Assembly: GCA_963697675.1 (NCBI GenBank)
Contig: CAVOOW010000006.1
Coordinates: forward strand, 1,116,001 to 1,180,000
Length of the DNA stretch: 64,000 nucleotides
Direction: 5' to 3'
Source: CAVOOW01 sp963697675
GTDB lineage: Bacteria; Actinomycetota; Actinomycetes; JACCUZ01
Of this stretch, positions 52,677-62,146 are shown in pieces. The notes beneath the pieces were generated by a model. That model saw only the letters and a program-made list of their open reading frames with translations, searched no databases and had not been told where the DNA came from. Positions within the stretch are counted from its first letter, which is position 1. Every line of letters begins with the position of its first letter. The position numbers and the translations under genes were made by a program.

Positions 52677-52715
52677 TTGACAATTCATCGCGTGCTGAAT
52701 AACACTAATTCAGCA
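52677..52715 (+). promoter_or_regulatory. Sigma-70 promoter with overlapping perfect dyad upstream of the efflux pump
   Basis: TTGACA (52677-52682) and TAACAC (52700-52705) are 17 bases apart. TGCTGAAT (52693-52700) and ATTCAGCA (52708-52715) are exact reverse complements and cover the -10 element. This is the geometry of a repressor-controlled promoter, typically TetR or MarR. No such regulator is adjacent. Confidence 0.7.
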
Positions 52716-52745
52716 AGCGCAGAATTATTCGACCAGGAGGACTCC

Positions 52746-54386
52746 ATGACCACCCCGCCCACCACTCACCGGCACCGGACCGGACCGATCCTCGCCGTCA
52801 TCTCGCTTGCCTTGATGACGGTCGTCTCGGCCGTCAGCGGCCTCAACGTCGCTCTGCCCGACCTCGCCCGCGAGACCGGCGCCACCCAGACCCAGATCAC
52901 CTGGATCGTCGACTCGTACACCGTCGTGTTCGCCGGCCTGCTGCTGTTCGCCGGCGCGCTCGGCGACCGGTTCGGCCGGCGCGGGCTGCTCATCGGGGGC
53001 CTGTCCCTGTTCGGCTCCGCAGCGGCGCTCGCCATGCTCACCAGCGACCCGCAGCAGCTGATCGTGCTGCGCGCTCTGATGGGCATCGGGGCGGCGGCGA
53101 TCATGCCGACGACGCTGTCGGTGATCACCACGTCGTTCCCCGAAGCGGACCGGCCCAAGGCCATCGGCGTCTGGGTCGGCGTGGCCGGCGGGGGAGCGGT
53201 CCTGGGCCTGCTCGGGAGCGGCCTGCTGCTCGAGTTCTTCTCGTGGAGCTCTTTCTTCGGTCTCAACGTGGTCCTGGCCGGGCTGGCACTGATCGGCACC
53301 GTGCTCGTCGTGCCCGGCTCGGTCGACGCCGACCCGCCCCGGCTCGACCTGGTCGGTGCCGCGCTGTCACTCGTCGCCGTTGGCGGGACCGTCTTCGGGA
53401 TCATCGAGGGCCCCGAGCGGGGTTGGGGCGACGGTCTGACCATGACCGGTCTGGTCGCGGGGGTCGTCGCGCTCGTCGCCTTCGTGCTCTGGGAGCTCCG
53501 CGTCGAGTCACCGATGCTCGACCCGCGACTGTTCCGGAACCGCGCCTTCAGCGCCGGGAGCCTTACGGTGCTCGTGCAGTTCTTCGCCACCTTCGGCCTG
53601 TTCTTCGTGGTGATCCAATATCTCCAGTACGTCGTCGGCCGGTCGCCGCTCGAAGCTGCCGTGTCCCTGCTGCCGCTGCCTCTCGTGATGATCCCGTTGG
53701 CCCGCAACGCACCTCGGATTGCGCGGCGTGTCGGTTTCCGACGGCTCGCGCCGGTAGGACTGGTCCTCACCGCGGCGGGGCTCGTGGTGATCTCCACCAT
53801 CGACGTGGACCTGTCCTACGGCTACTTCGCGTTGGGCCTGGTCCTGTTCGCCGCCGGCATGGCACTCGCGGGCACGCCCTCGACCACGGCCATCACGGAG
53901 TCGCTACCCGAGAGCAAGCAGGGCGTCGCCTCGGCTGTCAACGACACGTCACGCGAGCTGGGCAGCGCCTTCGGCATCGCCATCCTCGGCAGCATCCTCA
54001 ACCAGCAATACCGAGACGGCATGAGCGACGCGGTGCACGGGCTGCCGGCCGCCGTCGCCGAAGGTGCCCAGAGCTCGATCGCTTTCACGCAGTCCGCAGA
54101 GTTCGCGCAGTCGGGATCGGCGGCTCAGGGCGTCGCGTCCGCTGCACATCAGGCGTTCGTCAACGGCATCAGCGGGTCGCTCCTGGTCGCTGCCGGCGTG
54201 GTTGCGGTCACGGCAGTCGTCGTCCGCGTCCTCGCCCCCGCACCGAGCGCAAAGCCCGCCGGCACGCCCATGCCTGCCGACGAGCAGACCGACGGCGACG
54301 TCGACGATCAGGCGTTGGTCTCCGACATCATGGCGAGCACGAGCTTGCGGACGTCGTCGGCCCCGGCCAGCGTGAGGGCTTCCTGA
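52746..54386 (+). CDS. MFS drug efflux transporter, DHA2 (EmrB/QacA) family
   Basis: This 546-residue proton antiporter has 14 predicted helices. The N-terminal motif LNVALPDLARETGATQTQITWIVDSY is typical of DHA2 pumps. Motif A-like GALGDRFGRRGLL and motif C-like GVAGGGAVLGLLGSGLL follow. CAGGAGGACTCC precedes ATG 52746. It probably exports cationic drugs or natural products. The last 79 bases overlap the 3' end of convergent dhaM; that tail is hydrophilic and may not be essential. It is AT-richer just upstream than its surroundings. Confidence 0.93.
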   Translation: MTTPPTTHRHRTGPILAVISLALMTVVSAVSGLNVALPDLARETGATQTQITWIVDSYTVVFAGLLLFAGALGDRFGRRGLLIGGLSLFGSAAALAMLTSDPQQLIVLRALMGIGAAAIMPTTLSVITTSFPEADRPKAIGVWVGVAGGGAVLGLLGSGLLLEFFSWSSFFGLNVVLAGLALIGTVLVVPGSVDADPPRLDLVGAALSLVAVGGTVFGIIEGPERGWGDGLTMTGLVAGVVALVAFVLWELRVESPMLDPRLFRNRAFSAGSLTVLVQFFATFGLFFVVIQYLQYVVGRSPLEAAVSLLPLPLVMIPLARNAPRIARRVGFRRLAPVGLVLTAAGLVVISTIDVDLSYGYFALGLVLFAAGMALAGTPSTTAITESLPESKQGVASAVNDTSRELGSAFGIAILGSILNQQYRDGMSDAVHGLPAAVAEGAQSSIAFTQSAEFAQSGSAAQGVASAAHQAFVNGISGSLLVAAGVVAVTAVVVRVLAPAPSAKPAGTPMPADEQTDGDVDDQALVSDIMASTSLRTSSAPASVRAS

Positions 54387-56818
54387 GCCAGCGCGGCGCA
54401 GCGCCCCGGGTCGAGCTCCCTGATGGCGGCCTTGACCCGGGGCACCGCGTACGGCGAGACACTCAGCTCACGGACGCCCAGCCCGACGAGAACCGGGATG
54501 GCCAGCTCGTCGGACGCGGCCTCGCCGCACACGGCGACCTCGACGCGGCCACGCGCTGCCCGGCAGACGTGGTCGATGAGCACGAGCACGCCCGGGTCGA
54601 GCGCGTCCGAGAGGGCGGCAACAGCACCGTTGCCCCGCTCGGCGGCGAGCGTGTACTGCGTCAGGTCGTTGGTGCCGATGCTGACGAAGTCGAGGTGCGG
54701 CAGGAAGGTCTCGATCTTCAACGCCGCGGCTGGGATCTCGACCATCATGCCGACCCGCAGATCCTCGGGAAGTCCCGTCGGGCCGGCCGCCTCGGCGAGG
54801 ACCTGGCGGGCGTCGAGCAGCTCGCCGAGCGTCGCGACCATCGGGAACATGACACTCGTCGGAAATCGCCGTGCCGTCCGGCAGATCGCCACCAGCTGCT
54901 CGCGGAGGAGGTCGCGGTGGTCGAGGCTGAGCCGGATCCCGCGGCGCCCGAGGAACGGGTTCGCCTCGAGGGGCATCGGGATGTACGGCAAGCGGCTTGT
55001 CGCCGCCGACGTCGAGTGTCCGCAGTGTGATCCGCCGGCCGGCCAATGCTTGCGCGATCGCTTCGTACTCCGCCTGCTGCTCGTCGACGCCGGGCGCGCT
55101 CGCCCGGCCGAGAAACAGGAACTCGGTGCGTACGAGGCCGGCTCCGTCGGCTCCTGCCGCGAGCGAGGACCGGGCATCGGCCACCGATCCGACATTGGCG
55201 ACAACCGCGAAGTGCGTCCCGTCCAGGGACACCGCCGGCTGCTCCGCGAGCGCGAGGTGGTGGGCCCGGCGCTCGGCCAGGTCCGCCGCCCGCCGGCGGA
55301 AATCGTCCAGCAGCTCCGGCGAGGGATCGATGCACAGCTCACCGGAGCCGCCGTCCAGGACGATCGTCGTCCCTTCCGGGACGCTGAGCACTTCGCGGCC
55401 GGCCGCCACGACGAGCGGGATGTCGCGTGCCCGCGCGAGGATCGCGGCATGCGAGGTGGCGCTGCCCTGGGCGAGAACGACACCGAGCACGAGGTCGGCG
55501 TCCAGCCCGGCCGCTTCCGCGGGCGTCAGGTCGCGGGCGACGAGGATCCCTTCGGCCACCGTCTGCCGGGCGGACTCACCGGTCAGTGCGCGCAGCACCT
55601 GATCGCTGACCGCGTGGACGTCTTCGGCACGCTCGCGCAGGTAAGGGTCCGGTAGCCCGGCCCACACGCGTTCGACGTCGGCCAGGCAGCCGGCCCAGGC
55701 CGCAACCGCCCCGACGCCGGTGCCGATGCGCGCCTTGACGTCGGCGAGCATCTCGGCGTCGGCGAGCAGCGACAGGTGCGCGTCGAAGATGCTCGCCTCC
55801 TCGGCGCCCACCTCCCGGCTGGTGAGGACGCGGACATGCTCGATCTCCCGGCGCACGGCAGCGACCGACTCGACGATCCGGCGCCACTCCGCGGACGGCT
55901 CTCCCACCTCGCCGTCGTCGAGGTCGACGGGCACGGTGGTCAGCCGGCGGACCGGTCCGATCGCGATCCCGGGCGCCGCGGCCAGTGGGCCGCTGCCGGT
56001 CGAGGTGATCGAGGGCTCGCGGCGCCAGGGTCCTCGCGGGAGCTCGATTCAGCTGGTTCGTCGAACCGGCGCTTGGCCAGCGTGACCAGGTGCTCGACCG
56101 CCTCATGCGCCTGCGGCCCGGACGCGCGCACCTCGACCTCGTGACCCTGCAGGGCCGCCAGGGTCGCGACCCGACTCAGGCTGCCGGCGGGCACCGGTCC
56201 AGAGCCGTTGGTCAGGTTGCGCAGGGCGACCGTGGCGTCGAGTCCGCGCAGCTCGCTGACCAGGCGCGCGGCCGGCCGCGCGTGCAGGCCGTGCGGGTTC
56301 TCGATGGTGAAGACGGCGACGATCTCGGCGGCATCGACGGGGGCGGGCTCTGCGGCGCTCATCTCGGCCGGCGATGACAGGTGTGCGGCCTTGCCCAGCA
56401 GCGCACCGCGCGCCTCAGCGGCGACCTCCGCCCGGCTGGCTCCGCCGGCGGCGGCGACGGCAGCGACGATGAGGCCTTCGACGATGGGCGCGGCCGACAG
56501 TGTCACGCGGTCGCGGATGGCTGCGTCTGCGATCAGGTCGAGCGCCAGCTCGGCGCTGAGGACGGCGCTGCCGAGGTCCATGAGTACGACGACGCCGGCG
56601 GGCCCGTCGACGCGCTCGATCGCTTCCTTGATGCTTACCGCGTCGGTGCCGAACGTCGTGTCGTCGAGTCCGGCGGCCACCTCGATCCGCACCGGACGGC
56701 CGTGCAGCATCTCGGCCGCCAGGGCGACTGCGGCTCGCGCGAGCACGCGGCTGTGGGAGACGACGACCAGTCCGACGCCGCGGCTGTCCGTGGGGGAGAC
56801 CGCCTGATCGTCTGTCAT
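54308..56818 (-). CDS. dhaM: DhaM phosphotransferase: EIIA-Man, HPr and complete Enzyme I fused (frame breaks)
   Basis: This multidomain protein would pass phosphate from PEP to DhaL-bound ADP. Domains: DhaM EIIA (residues 1-135, active His in VVVSHSRVLA); HPr (about 165-250, ENPHGLHARPAARLV); Enzyme I, from AAAPGIAIGPVRR, with phospho-His in GSATSHAAILAR and the PEP-binding C-terminal domain (RTEFLFLGR, IGTNDLTQYTLAAER, CGEAASDELAIPVL). E. coli DhaM has only a truncated EI. One surplus base near 54990 breaks DKPLPYIPMP. The HPr-EI linker (55990-56070) needs a net one-base loss or two-base gain. No start codon exists there for a separate EI gene, so a fusion of about 836 residues is preferred. 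Confidence 0.85.
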
Positions 56819-56890
56819 GACTGCTGCACTCCCCTCGCTCGTGGATTGCTGATCAATGTGTCGTGGCCCAGCGCGGCTGGCCGACGCGGC

Positions 56891-57527
56891 TCAGAACGGC
56901 GACTCGGTCGCCGCCTCGAGCAGCAGGGCGACGGTGGTCGCGCCCGGATCCTGATGTCCGACGCTGCGCTCGCCGAGATAGCTGGCCCGGCCCTTGCGCG
57001 CCAGCATCGGCGTCGTCGCGTCCCGCCCGGCCGCGGCCGCGTCCCGGGCCGCCTTCAGCCCTGTCGCGAGCTGCGACTGGTCGCCGAGGGCACTGTCCAG
57101 GGCGTCAACGGCGGGGGCCAGCGCGTCGTACATCGTCTTGTCGCCCGGCTCGGCCTTGCCTCGCGCGACGACGCCGCCGAGACCGGCACGCAGCGCCGCC
57201 GCGAAGTCGAGCGGCGATGCCGTGTCCGAGTCGCCGAACGACGTCCCCATGCGCAGGAAGAACGTCCCGAACAGCGGGCCGCTGGCACCACCGACGGTGG
57301 AGACGAGGGTCATGCCCACCTTGGTGAACAGCGCTCCCGCCGTTGCCGGCGGGGTCTCGTCCAACGCGGCCACGGCGGCCTTCATGCCCCTGTCCATGTT
57401 CGACCCGTGGTCGGCGTCGCCGATCGCCGAATCGAGCTCGGTCAGGTAGTCGCGGTTCTCGGCCACCAGGAGTGGCGAACCGTCGCACCCACTCCTCGAG
57501 GACCGCCGTGGTCACGTTTTCAGCCAT
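56891..57527 (-). CDS. dhaL: Dihydroxyacetone kinase subunit DhaL (one surplus base)
   Basis: DhaL is the ADP-binding subunit; its bound ADP is rephosphorylated by DhaM and used to phosphorylate dihydroxyacetone held by DhaK. The Mg-coordinating Asp motif DSAIGDADHGSNM lies near residue 35, with GGASGPLFGT and the late DPGATTVALLL. A surplus base at 57471 breaks RRFATLVAENRDYL. The corrected protein has about 211 residues, normal for the family. It starts 3 bases after the dhaK stop, and dhaM follows after 72 bases. Confidence 0.93.
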
Positions 57528-57530
57528 CTG

Positions 57531-58533
57531 TCAGATTCCCCATCTCAGAGCCGGAGTCCTGACAGGAGCGTCCCAGAGCGAGAGCAGTTCGTCGTCGACC
57601 TTGAGCAGGGTGATCGACGAGCCGGCCATGTCCAGCGAGGTGATGTAGGACCCGACGAGGGAGCGCGCGATCTGCACGCCGTGCCCCGCGAGGATCTTGT
57701 TGACCTCGTTGTACATGACGTAGAGCTCGATCAGCGGCGTGCCACCGAGCCCGTTGACGAACGCGATGACCGCGTCGCCCCTGTTGAACGGCAGGTCGGC
57801 CAGGATCGGCTCGACGCAGCAGCGCGGCGATCTCCTTCGCCGGCGCGAGAGGCAGCCGCTCACGGCCGGGCTCGCCGTGGATCCCGACGCCGAGCTCCAT
57901 CTCGTTCTCGCCGAGCTCGAACGTCGGCTTGCCGGCGGCGGGGACGGTGCAGGAGGTGAGGGCCACTCCCATGCTGCGGCCGTTTGCGTTGACGGTGCGC
58001 GCGACCTCGGCGACCTGGTCGAGGTCGCGGCCCTGCTCGGCGGCTGCGCCGGCGATCTTCTCCAGCAGCACGGTGACGCCGACGCCGCGCCGGCCGGCCG
58101 TCCAGGTGCTGTCCTGCACGGCGACGTCGTCGTCGGTGACGACGGAGACGACGCGGGCACCGGTCTCCGCTGCCGCCAGCTCGGCGGCCATCTCGAAGTT
58201 CATGACGTCGCCGGTGTAGTTCTTCACGACGTGGAGCACGCCGGCGCCGCCGTCCACCAGCTTGGTGGCCGCGACCATCTGGTCGGGCACCGGCGAGGTG
58301 AACATCTCACCGGCGCAGGCAGCGTCGAGCATGCCGAGTCCGACGAACCCGCCGTGCAGCGGCTCGTGGCCGGAACCGCCGCCGGAGATGATGCCGACCT
58401 TGTCCTTCTTGGGGGCGTCCGCGCGGTGGATGATCTTGTTGTGGTGGTCGACCTGCAGGTCCGGGTGCGCTGCCTCGATGCCGAGCAGTGCCTCGACCAC
58501 GACGTCGTTCGGGTCGTTGATCAACTTTTTCAT
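57531..58533 (-). CDS. dhaK: Dihydroxyacetone kinase subunit DhaK (one surplus base)
   Basis: DhaK binds dihydroxyacetone covalently through a hemiaminal His. The substrate loop GGGSGHEPLHGGFVG, NYTGDVMNFEMA and the catalytic GVGIHGEPG are intact. A surplus base at 57817 breaks AALLVEPILADLPFNRGD. Corrected length is about 333 residues. It is the second gene of the glpF-dhaK-dhaL-dhaM unit, 33 bases after the glpF stop. The PTS-dependent type (separate K and L plus M) is confirmed by DhaM, as opposed to ATP-dependent single-chain kinases. Confidence 0.94.
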
Positions 58534-58566
58534 GAGGTCCCTTTCCGTGTCTTCGAGTCTTGCCGA

Positions 58567-59352
58567 TCAGACACTGCTGGACTGGCGTACGTCCACCGTT
58601 TCCGGGTCGCCGAGGTCCACGCCGGGACCGGCGGTCTGACGGTCGGCGGGTGTGCGCGAGAGCAGCCCGAACAGCAGCGCTGCCGCGATGCCGGCGAGGC
58701 ACTCCGCGGCGAGGTAGACCGGGAGCTGTTCCCACTTCACGTCGCCTCCGGCGATCTGCTGGACGAACATCGGTCCGACGGTGCGCGCCGGGTTGATCGA
58801 TGCTCCCGTGGCGGGCGCTACCGGGATGATCGCGGCGAAGACGACCAGGCCGATGGCGACGCCGGCGAAGCCGGCCGCCGCCTTGCGGTGGATGACGCCG
58901 AAGATGGTGAAGACGAGGATGAAGGTGCCCACGAACTCGGCGGTGAACGCCTGCACCCAGCTGATGTCGCCGTAGGACGCGACGCCGAGGCCGACGTCGC
59001 TGGCCTTCATGCCGAGCACGCCGATGATCGCGGCGGCACCGACGACGGCGCCGACGACCTGTGCGCCGAGGTAGGCCGGGACCTGTGACCAGGGGAACTT
59101 GCCGGACACGGCGAGCCCCAGGGTGACGGCCGGGTTGATGTGGTTGCCGCCGATGTGCCCGAGGGCGTAGACGGTCGCCACGACGATGGTGCCGAACGCG
59201 AGGGAGATCATTCCGAGGTCGGCCATCGTGAACGGCGCGTCGCCGTTGACGATCAGAGTGGCGGGCACAGCCCCGACACCGATGAACACCAGGAACGCTG
59301 TCCCGATGGCTTCAGCACCCAACCGCTGGAACAGGGTGGTCTCGTCGAGCAT
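58567..59352 (-). CDS. glpF: Glycerol-facilitator aquaglyceroporin (MIP family)
   Basis: This 261-residue channel has six helices and both NPA boxes (GGNHINPAVTLG and GASINPARTVGP). ATG 59352 (MLDETTLFQRLGAEAIGT) follows GGAAGGGG. The frame extends to 59532 but passes through the operator and is rejected. Position at the head of the dha operon supports glycerol or dihydroxyacetone uptake. Its Asp-Arg selectivity position (INPARTVGP) does not by itself separate glycerol from water channels. Confidence 0.9.
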   Translation of the reverse strand: MLDETTLFQRLGAEAIGTAFLVFIGVGAVPATLIVNGDAPFTMADLGMISLAFGTIVVATVYALGHIGGNHINPAVTLGLAVSGKFPWSQVPAYLGAQVVGAVVGAAAIIGVLGMKASDVGLGVASYGDISWVQAFTAEFVGTFILVFTIFGVIHRKAAAGFAGVAIGLVVFAAIIPVAPATGASINPARTVGPMFVQQIAGGDVKWEQLPVYLAAECLAGIAAALLFGLLSRTPADRQTAGPGVDLGDPETVDVRQSSSV

Positions 59353-59382
59353 GCCGTGCCCCTTCCGTTCAAAGTCTGAATG

Positions 59383-59403
59383 ACATTCGATATTGTCGAA
59401 TGT
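59383..59403. promoter_or_regulatory. 21-base perfect dyad, probable IclR operator
   Basis: ACATTCGA-TATTG-TCGAATGT is an exact inverted repeat, 31 bases upstream of glpF and 87 bases upstream of the divergent iclR-type gene. Dyads of this size are typical IclR sites. Both directions are probably controlled. Confidence 0.7.
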
Positions 59404-59489
59404 GGCACGGACGTTACGCCCGTGATTCACTACTGCGCAAGACCTTTCGTGAAATTGGTCACAGCCGCATCGAGCGAGAAGGGGCATCC

Positions 59490-60254
59490 GTGATCCAGTC
59501 GGTGGACCGAGCCATCCGGGTGCTGACAGCACTGCAAGGCGCCCGCCGGATGAGCCTGTCGGAGCTGGCCGCCCGCCTGGAGCTCGCGCCCTCGACGACG
59601 CACGGCATCGTCCGCACGCTGGTCGAGCACGGCATGGTCGTGCAGGAGCGGGGGTCGAGCCGCTATCAGCTCGGTCCCGCCGTCCTGCGGCTCGGCAACG
59701 TCTACCTCGACACCCTCGAGCTCCGGTCCAAGAGCATTCCGTGGGCCGAGGATCTGGCGCGGCGCACGGGGCTGGCGGTGCGCACCGGGGTGCTGCTGAT
59801 CGACGACGTCGTGATCATCCACCACGAGCCGCGCCCGGACGGGAGCCGGCAGATGCCGGAGGTCGGCATCGTCATCCCGGTCCACGCGAGCGCCCTCGGC
59901 AAGGCCATGCTCGCGTTTCTCCCCGAGGACGAGAAGCGCGTTCTCACCTCCGGGGCGCTGCGCAGCATGACCGGCGAGACCCTCACGTCGCCCGACGACC
60001 TGCGCGAACAGCTGGACGGGGTGCGATCCAGTGGCATCGCTGCCGAACAGGACGAGGCAGTGCTCGGCGAATGCGCCCTGGCCAGTCCCGTGTTCGACTC
60101 CTCCGGCGAAGCCGTCGGGGCGATCGGCGTCGTCATCCCCTCCGGCGTCGGGCTGAAGAGCGACGAGACCCGCGACGCTGTCCGGGAGACGGCACGCGCC
60201 CTCTCCCGGGAGCTCGGCGCCCAGGCCTGGCCTCCGCGCCCGCCCACCAACTAG
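59490..60254 (+). CDS. IclR-family transcriptional regulator of the glycerol/dihydroxyacetone operon
   Basis: The 254-residue protein has an N-terminal winged helix (MSLSELAARLELAPSTTHGIVRTLVEHGMV) and the IclR effector domain (VHASALGKAMLAFLP, GIAAEQDEAVLGECALASPV). GTG 59490 has AGAAGGGG ahead and matches family starts (IQSVDRAIRVL). An ATG-like frame back to 59400 would overlap the operator. It is divergent from glpF. The usual IclR role would be repression relieved by glycerol, dihydroxyacetone or a phosphate ester. Confidence 0.9.
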   Translation: MIQSVDRAIRVLTALQGARRMSLSELAARLELAPSTTHGIVRTLVEHGMVVQERGSSRYQLGPAVLRLGNVYLDTLELRSKSIPWAEDLARRTGLAVRTGVLLIDDVVIIHHEPRPDGSRQMPEVGIVIPVHASALGKAMLAFLPEDEKRVLTSGALRSMTGETLTSPDDLREQLDGVRSSGIAAEQDEAVLGECALASPVFDSSGEAVGAIGVVIPSGVGLKSDETRDAVRETARALSRELGAQAWPPRPPTN

Positions 60255-60259
60255 CCGAA

Positions 60260-60336
60260 CGCACCCCCAGAGCGACCTTCGTCCGCGACACACCCCGGCG
60301 TGTCGCAGCCAAAGGTCGCTCGGTCAGGGGGGTGCG
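60260..60336. terminator. Long imperfect hairpin after the iclR-type gene (second repeat family)
   Basis: CGCACCCCC and GGGGGGTGCG frame arms GAGCGACCTT...GCGACAC and GTGTCGC...AAGGTCGCTC. A related arm occurs at 19386-19441. The remaining gap 60337-60594 holds no gene, only two smaller hairpins: GGAGCC-GGCTCC near 60453-60468 and GATCACCC-GTTGA-GGGTGATC at 60475-60495. Confidence 0.6.
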
Positions 60337-60594
60337 GGGGAACCGCGAATGTCACTTCGTGGTGCGGCCTCGAGGTCATCGAGTCGATGAGCACGACCAG
60401 CAGGTCAGCGCCCATCCCCCTTACTGAGCCGATCGCTCGGACCGGTTTGCTGGGAGCCGCGCGGGCTCCGGCGGGATCACCCGTTGAGGGTGATCTGGAC
60501 CACCTCCGACCCGGGCCACGCTGTGAGCGGGCCCCCGGGCGACTTCACGGCCGGGCCAGGCTCAGCGTGAGCTCTCTGACTGGAAGGAAAGTCG

Positions 60595-61026
60595 ATGTCG
60601 TTCTGGGACATCATCTGGTTCATCGTCGTCTCGTTCGCGTTCATCGCGTACCTCATGGTGATGTTCTCGATCATTGCCGACCTTTTCCGCGACCAATCGG
60701 CGAGCGGCTTCGCGAAAGCGGTCTGGATCATCTGCCTGATCTTCGTGCCGTTCCTCACCTCGATCGTCTACCTGATCGCCCGCGGGAGCGGCATGGCCGA
60801 GCGTTCGCACCGCACGGCCCAGGCCAACGAGCAGGCGACCGCGGCCTACGTCCGGGAGGTCGCCGCCAGCAGCTCCCCGGCCGACGAGATCGCCAAGGCC
60901 AAGACGCTGCTCGACTCCGGCGCGATCAGCGAACAGGAGTTCAGCGCTCTCAAGTCGCGGGTGCTCGGCGGGACAAGCGTCCCGGCGCAAGGCACCTCCG
61001 TCCCGGCGCAAGGCACCTCCGCCTGA
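60595..61026 (+). CDS. Two-helix membrane protein with PLDc_N-type and SHOCT domains
   Basis: This 143-residue protein has two helices (about 5-28 and 42-62) of the phospholipase-D N-terminal type, a linker, and a SHOCT domain (ADEIAKAKTLLDSGAISEQEFSALKSRVL, about 99-127). It ends with two tandem GTSVPAQ repeats encoded by 21-base DNA repeats at about 60970-61015. SHOCT modules are thought to mediate oligomerisation. ATG 60595 follows GGAAGGAAAG. The function is unknown. Confidence 0.8.
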   Translation: MSFWDIIWFIVVSFAFIAYLMVMFSIIADLFRDQSASGFAKAVWIICLIFVPFLTSIVYLIARGSGMAERSHRTAQANEQATAAYVREVAASSSPADEIAKAKTLLDSGAISEQEFSALKSRVLGGTSVPAQGTSVPAQGTSA

Positions 61027-61189
61027 CCCTGACCTCGAACTCAGCGCCTGCGCCGGGTTCGGCACTTCCGGCTCACCCGTCCCGGGTGACATCTGCGCAC
61101 AGTGACTAGCCGGCGCAGCCGCGGGGGTCTCGGCTTCGATGCCATCGTGAACAAGACGACCGGCGCGCCGACCACTGCGTGGTCGTTGG

Positions 61190-62131
61190 CTATTCGCCCG
61201 TCGGCCCGAACACCACGTTCCAGTCGTTCTTCATGCTCACGACGGTCCACTGCTCCTTCTCGGCAGTGACGAGCGCGTCATCGGCCCCGGCGACGTAGTC
61301 GAACTCGCGGTCTGCATCGTCGTGGAGCAGCAGCAAGCGCAGCGCAGGGCGGCCGCGAGAGCCCGAGAAGGCCAGCATCGGGAGGTCCCCGTTGGAGTTG
61401 CCGCCGGACAGGATCGGGCGACGACCGATCCGGCTCCAGATCCGGATCGGCTTTTCCGGACCGTCGTCGAAGAAGTCCATCGCGGCCTTGTAGACCAGGC
61501 TGGTCTCACCGTTGGCGGCGGCGTACGTCAGGCCCAGCGCGCTGCCTATCACGCGTTCCGGGGGCACCCCGTACAGGTCACCGGCGACGGGACGCATGAA
61601 GTCCCGGTCGCCGCCGGAGGCGATGTAGTTGGTGAACCCGTGCTCCTCCAGATAGCGGAGGAGCTCCACCATCGGTGCGTATCCGCAGGACCGGTACGGC
61701 CGTCCCAACGTCGGGTGGCCCGAGTCGAGGAAGAAGGCCCGCACGCGCTTGTCGTACTCCTCGACGGTGACGGTGTCGAACGCCCGAGTCACGGCCCCCA
61801 TGAGCGCGCGGACGTCCTCGTCGTCACCGTGGTAGTGCTTGACCATGGCCGCACCCATCCAGTGCATGTCTTTCTCATAGGCGGCCTTCCACGGCTGTTG
61901 CTGTTGCAGTGACGGGTCGTCCCGCGCCATCTCCGCGAGGCGGCGCAGGGTGAAGTCGAGCTGGATCGGCATCGGTTTCTCGCACCACAGGGTGCCGTCG
62001 TTGTCGAACACCGCGACTCGAGCGGCCGGCTCCACGAAGTCGGGCCCGTTCTCGTCACTCACCCGGGCCACGAAGTCAACGATCGCGGACTTCGTCGGCC
62101 CATCCGTCCAGTTGTCCAAGGCGCTGGTCAT
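61190..62131 (-). CDS. HAD-superfamily hydrolase next to arylsulfatase
   Basis: This 313-residue protein has HAD motif I VAVFDNDGTLWCEKP, motif II in NYIASGGDRDF and motif IV GGNSNGDLPML. The acid pair and cap (about 60-170) suggest a phosphatase. No signal peptide is seen. It begins 15 bases after the stop of the arylsulfatase gene and is surely cotranscribed. Such HAD-sulfatase neighbours recur in actinobacteria and could act on the same sulfo/phospho metabolite, which is inference. Confidence 0.87.
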   Translation of the reverse strand: MTSALDNWTDGPTKSAIVDFVARVSDENGPDFVEPAARVAVFDNDGTLWCEKPMPIQLDFTLRRLAEMARDDPSLQQQQPWKAAYEKDMHWMGAAMVKHYHGDDEDVRALMGAVTRAFDTVTVEEYDKRVRAFFLDSGHPTLGRPYRSCGYAPMVELLRYLEEHGFTNYIASGGDRDFMRPVAGDLYGVPPERVIGSALGLTYAAANGETSLVYKAAMDFFDDGPEKPIRIWSRIGRRPILSGGNSNGDLPMLAFSGSRGRPALRLLLLHDDADREFDYVAGADDALVTAEKEQWTVVSMKNDWNVVFGPTGE

Positions 62132-62146
62132 CAGGCCCTCGTCGCC

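Noticed and set aside
54308..55934. Separate ptsI gene starting at the GTG 55934
   Set aside because: That start would remove the conserved AAAPGIAIGPVRR opening of Enzyme I, and no other usable start lies between the preceding stop and that motif.
58567..59532. Longer GlpF start at 59532
   Set aside because: The extra 60 residues would be encoded by the operator and the divergent promoter and have no family counterpart; GGAAGGGG precedes ATG 59352.
60300..61109. 269-codon + strand ORF overlapping the SHOCT gene
   Set aside because: It is in another frame of the SHOCT gene, which has clear helices, a SHOCT motif and a Shine-Dalgarno.
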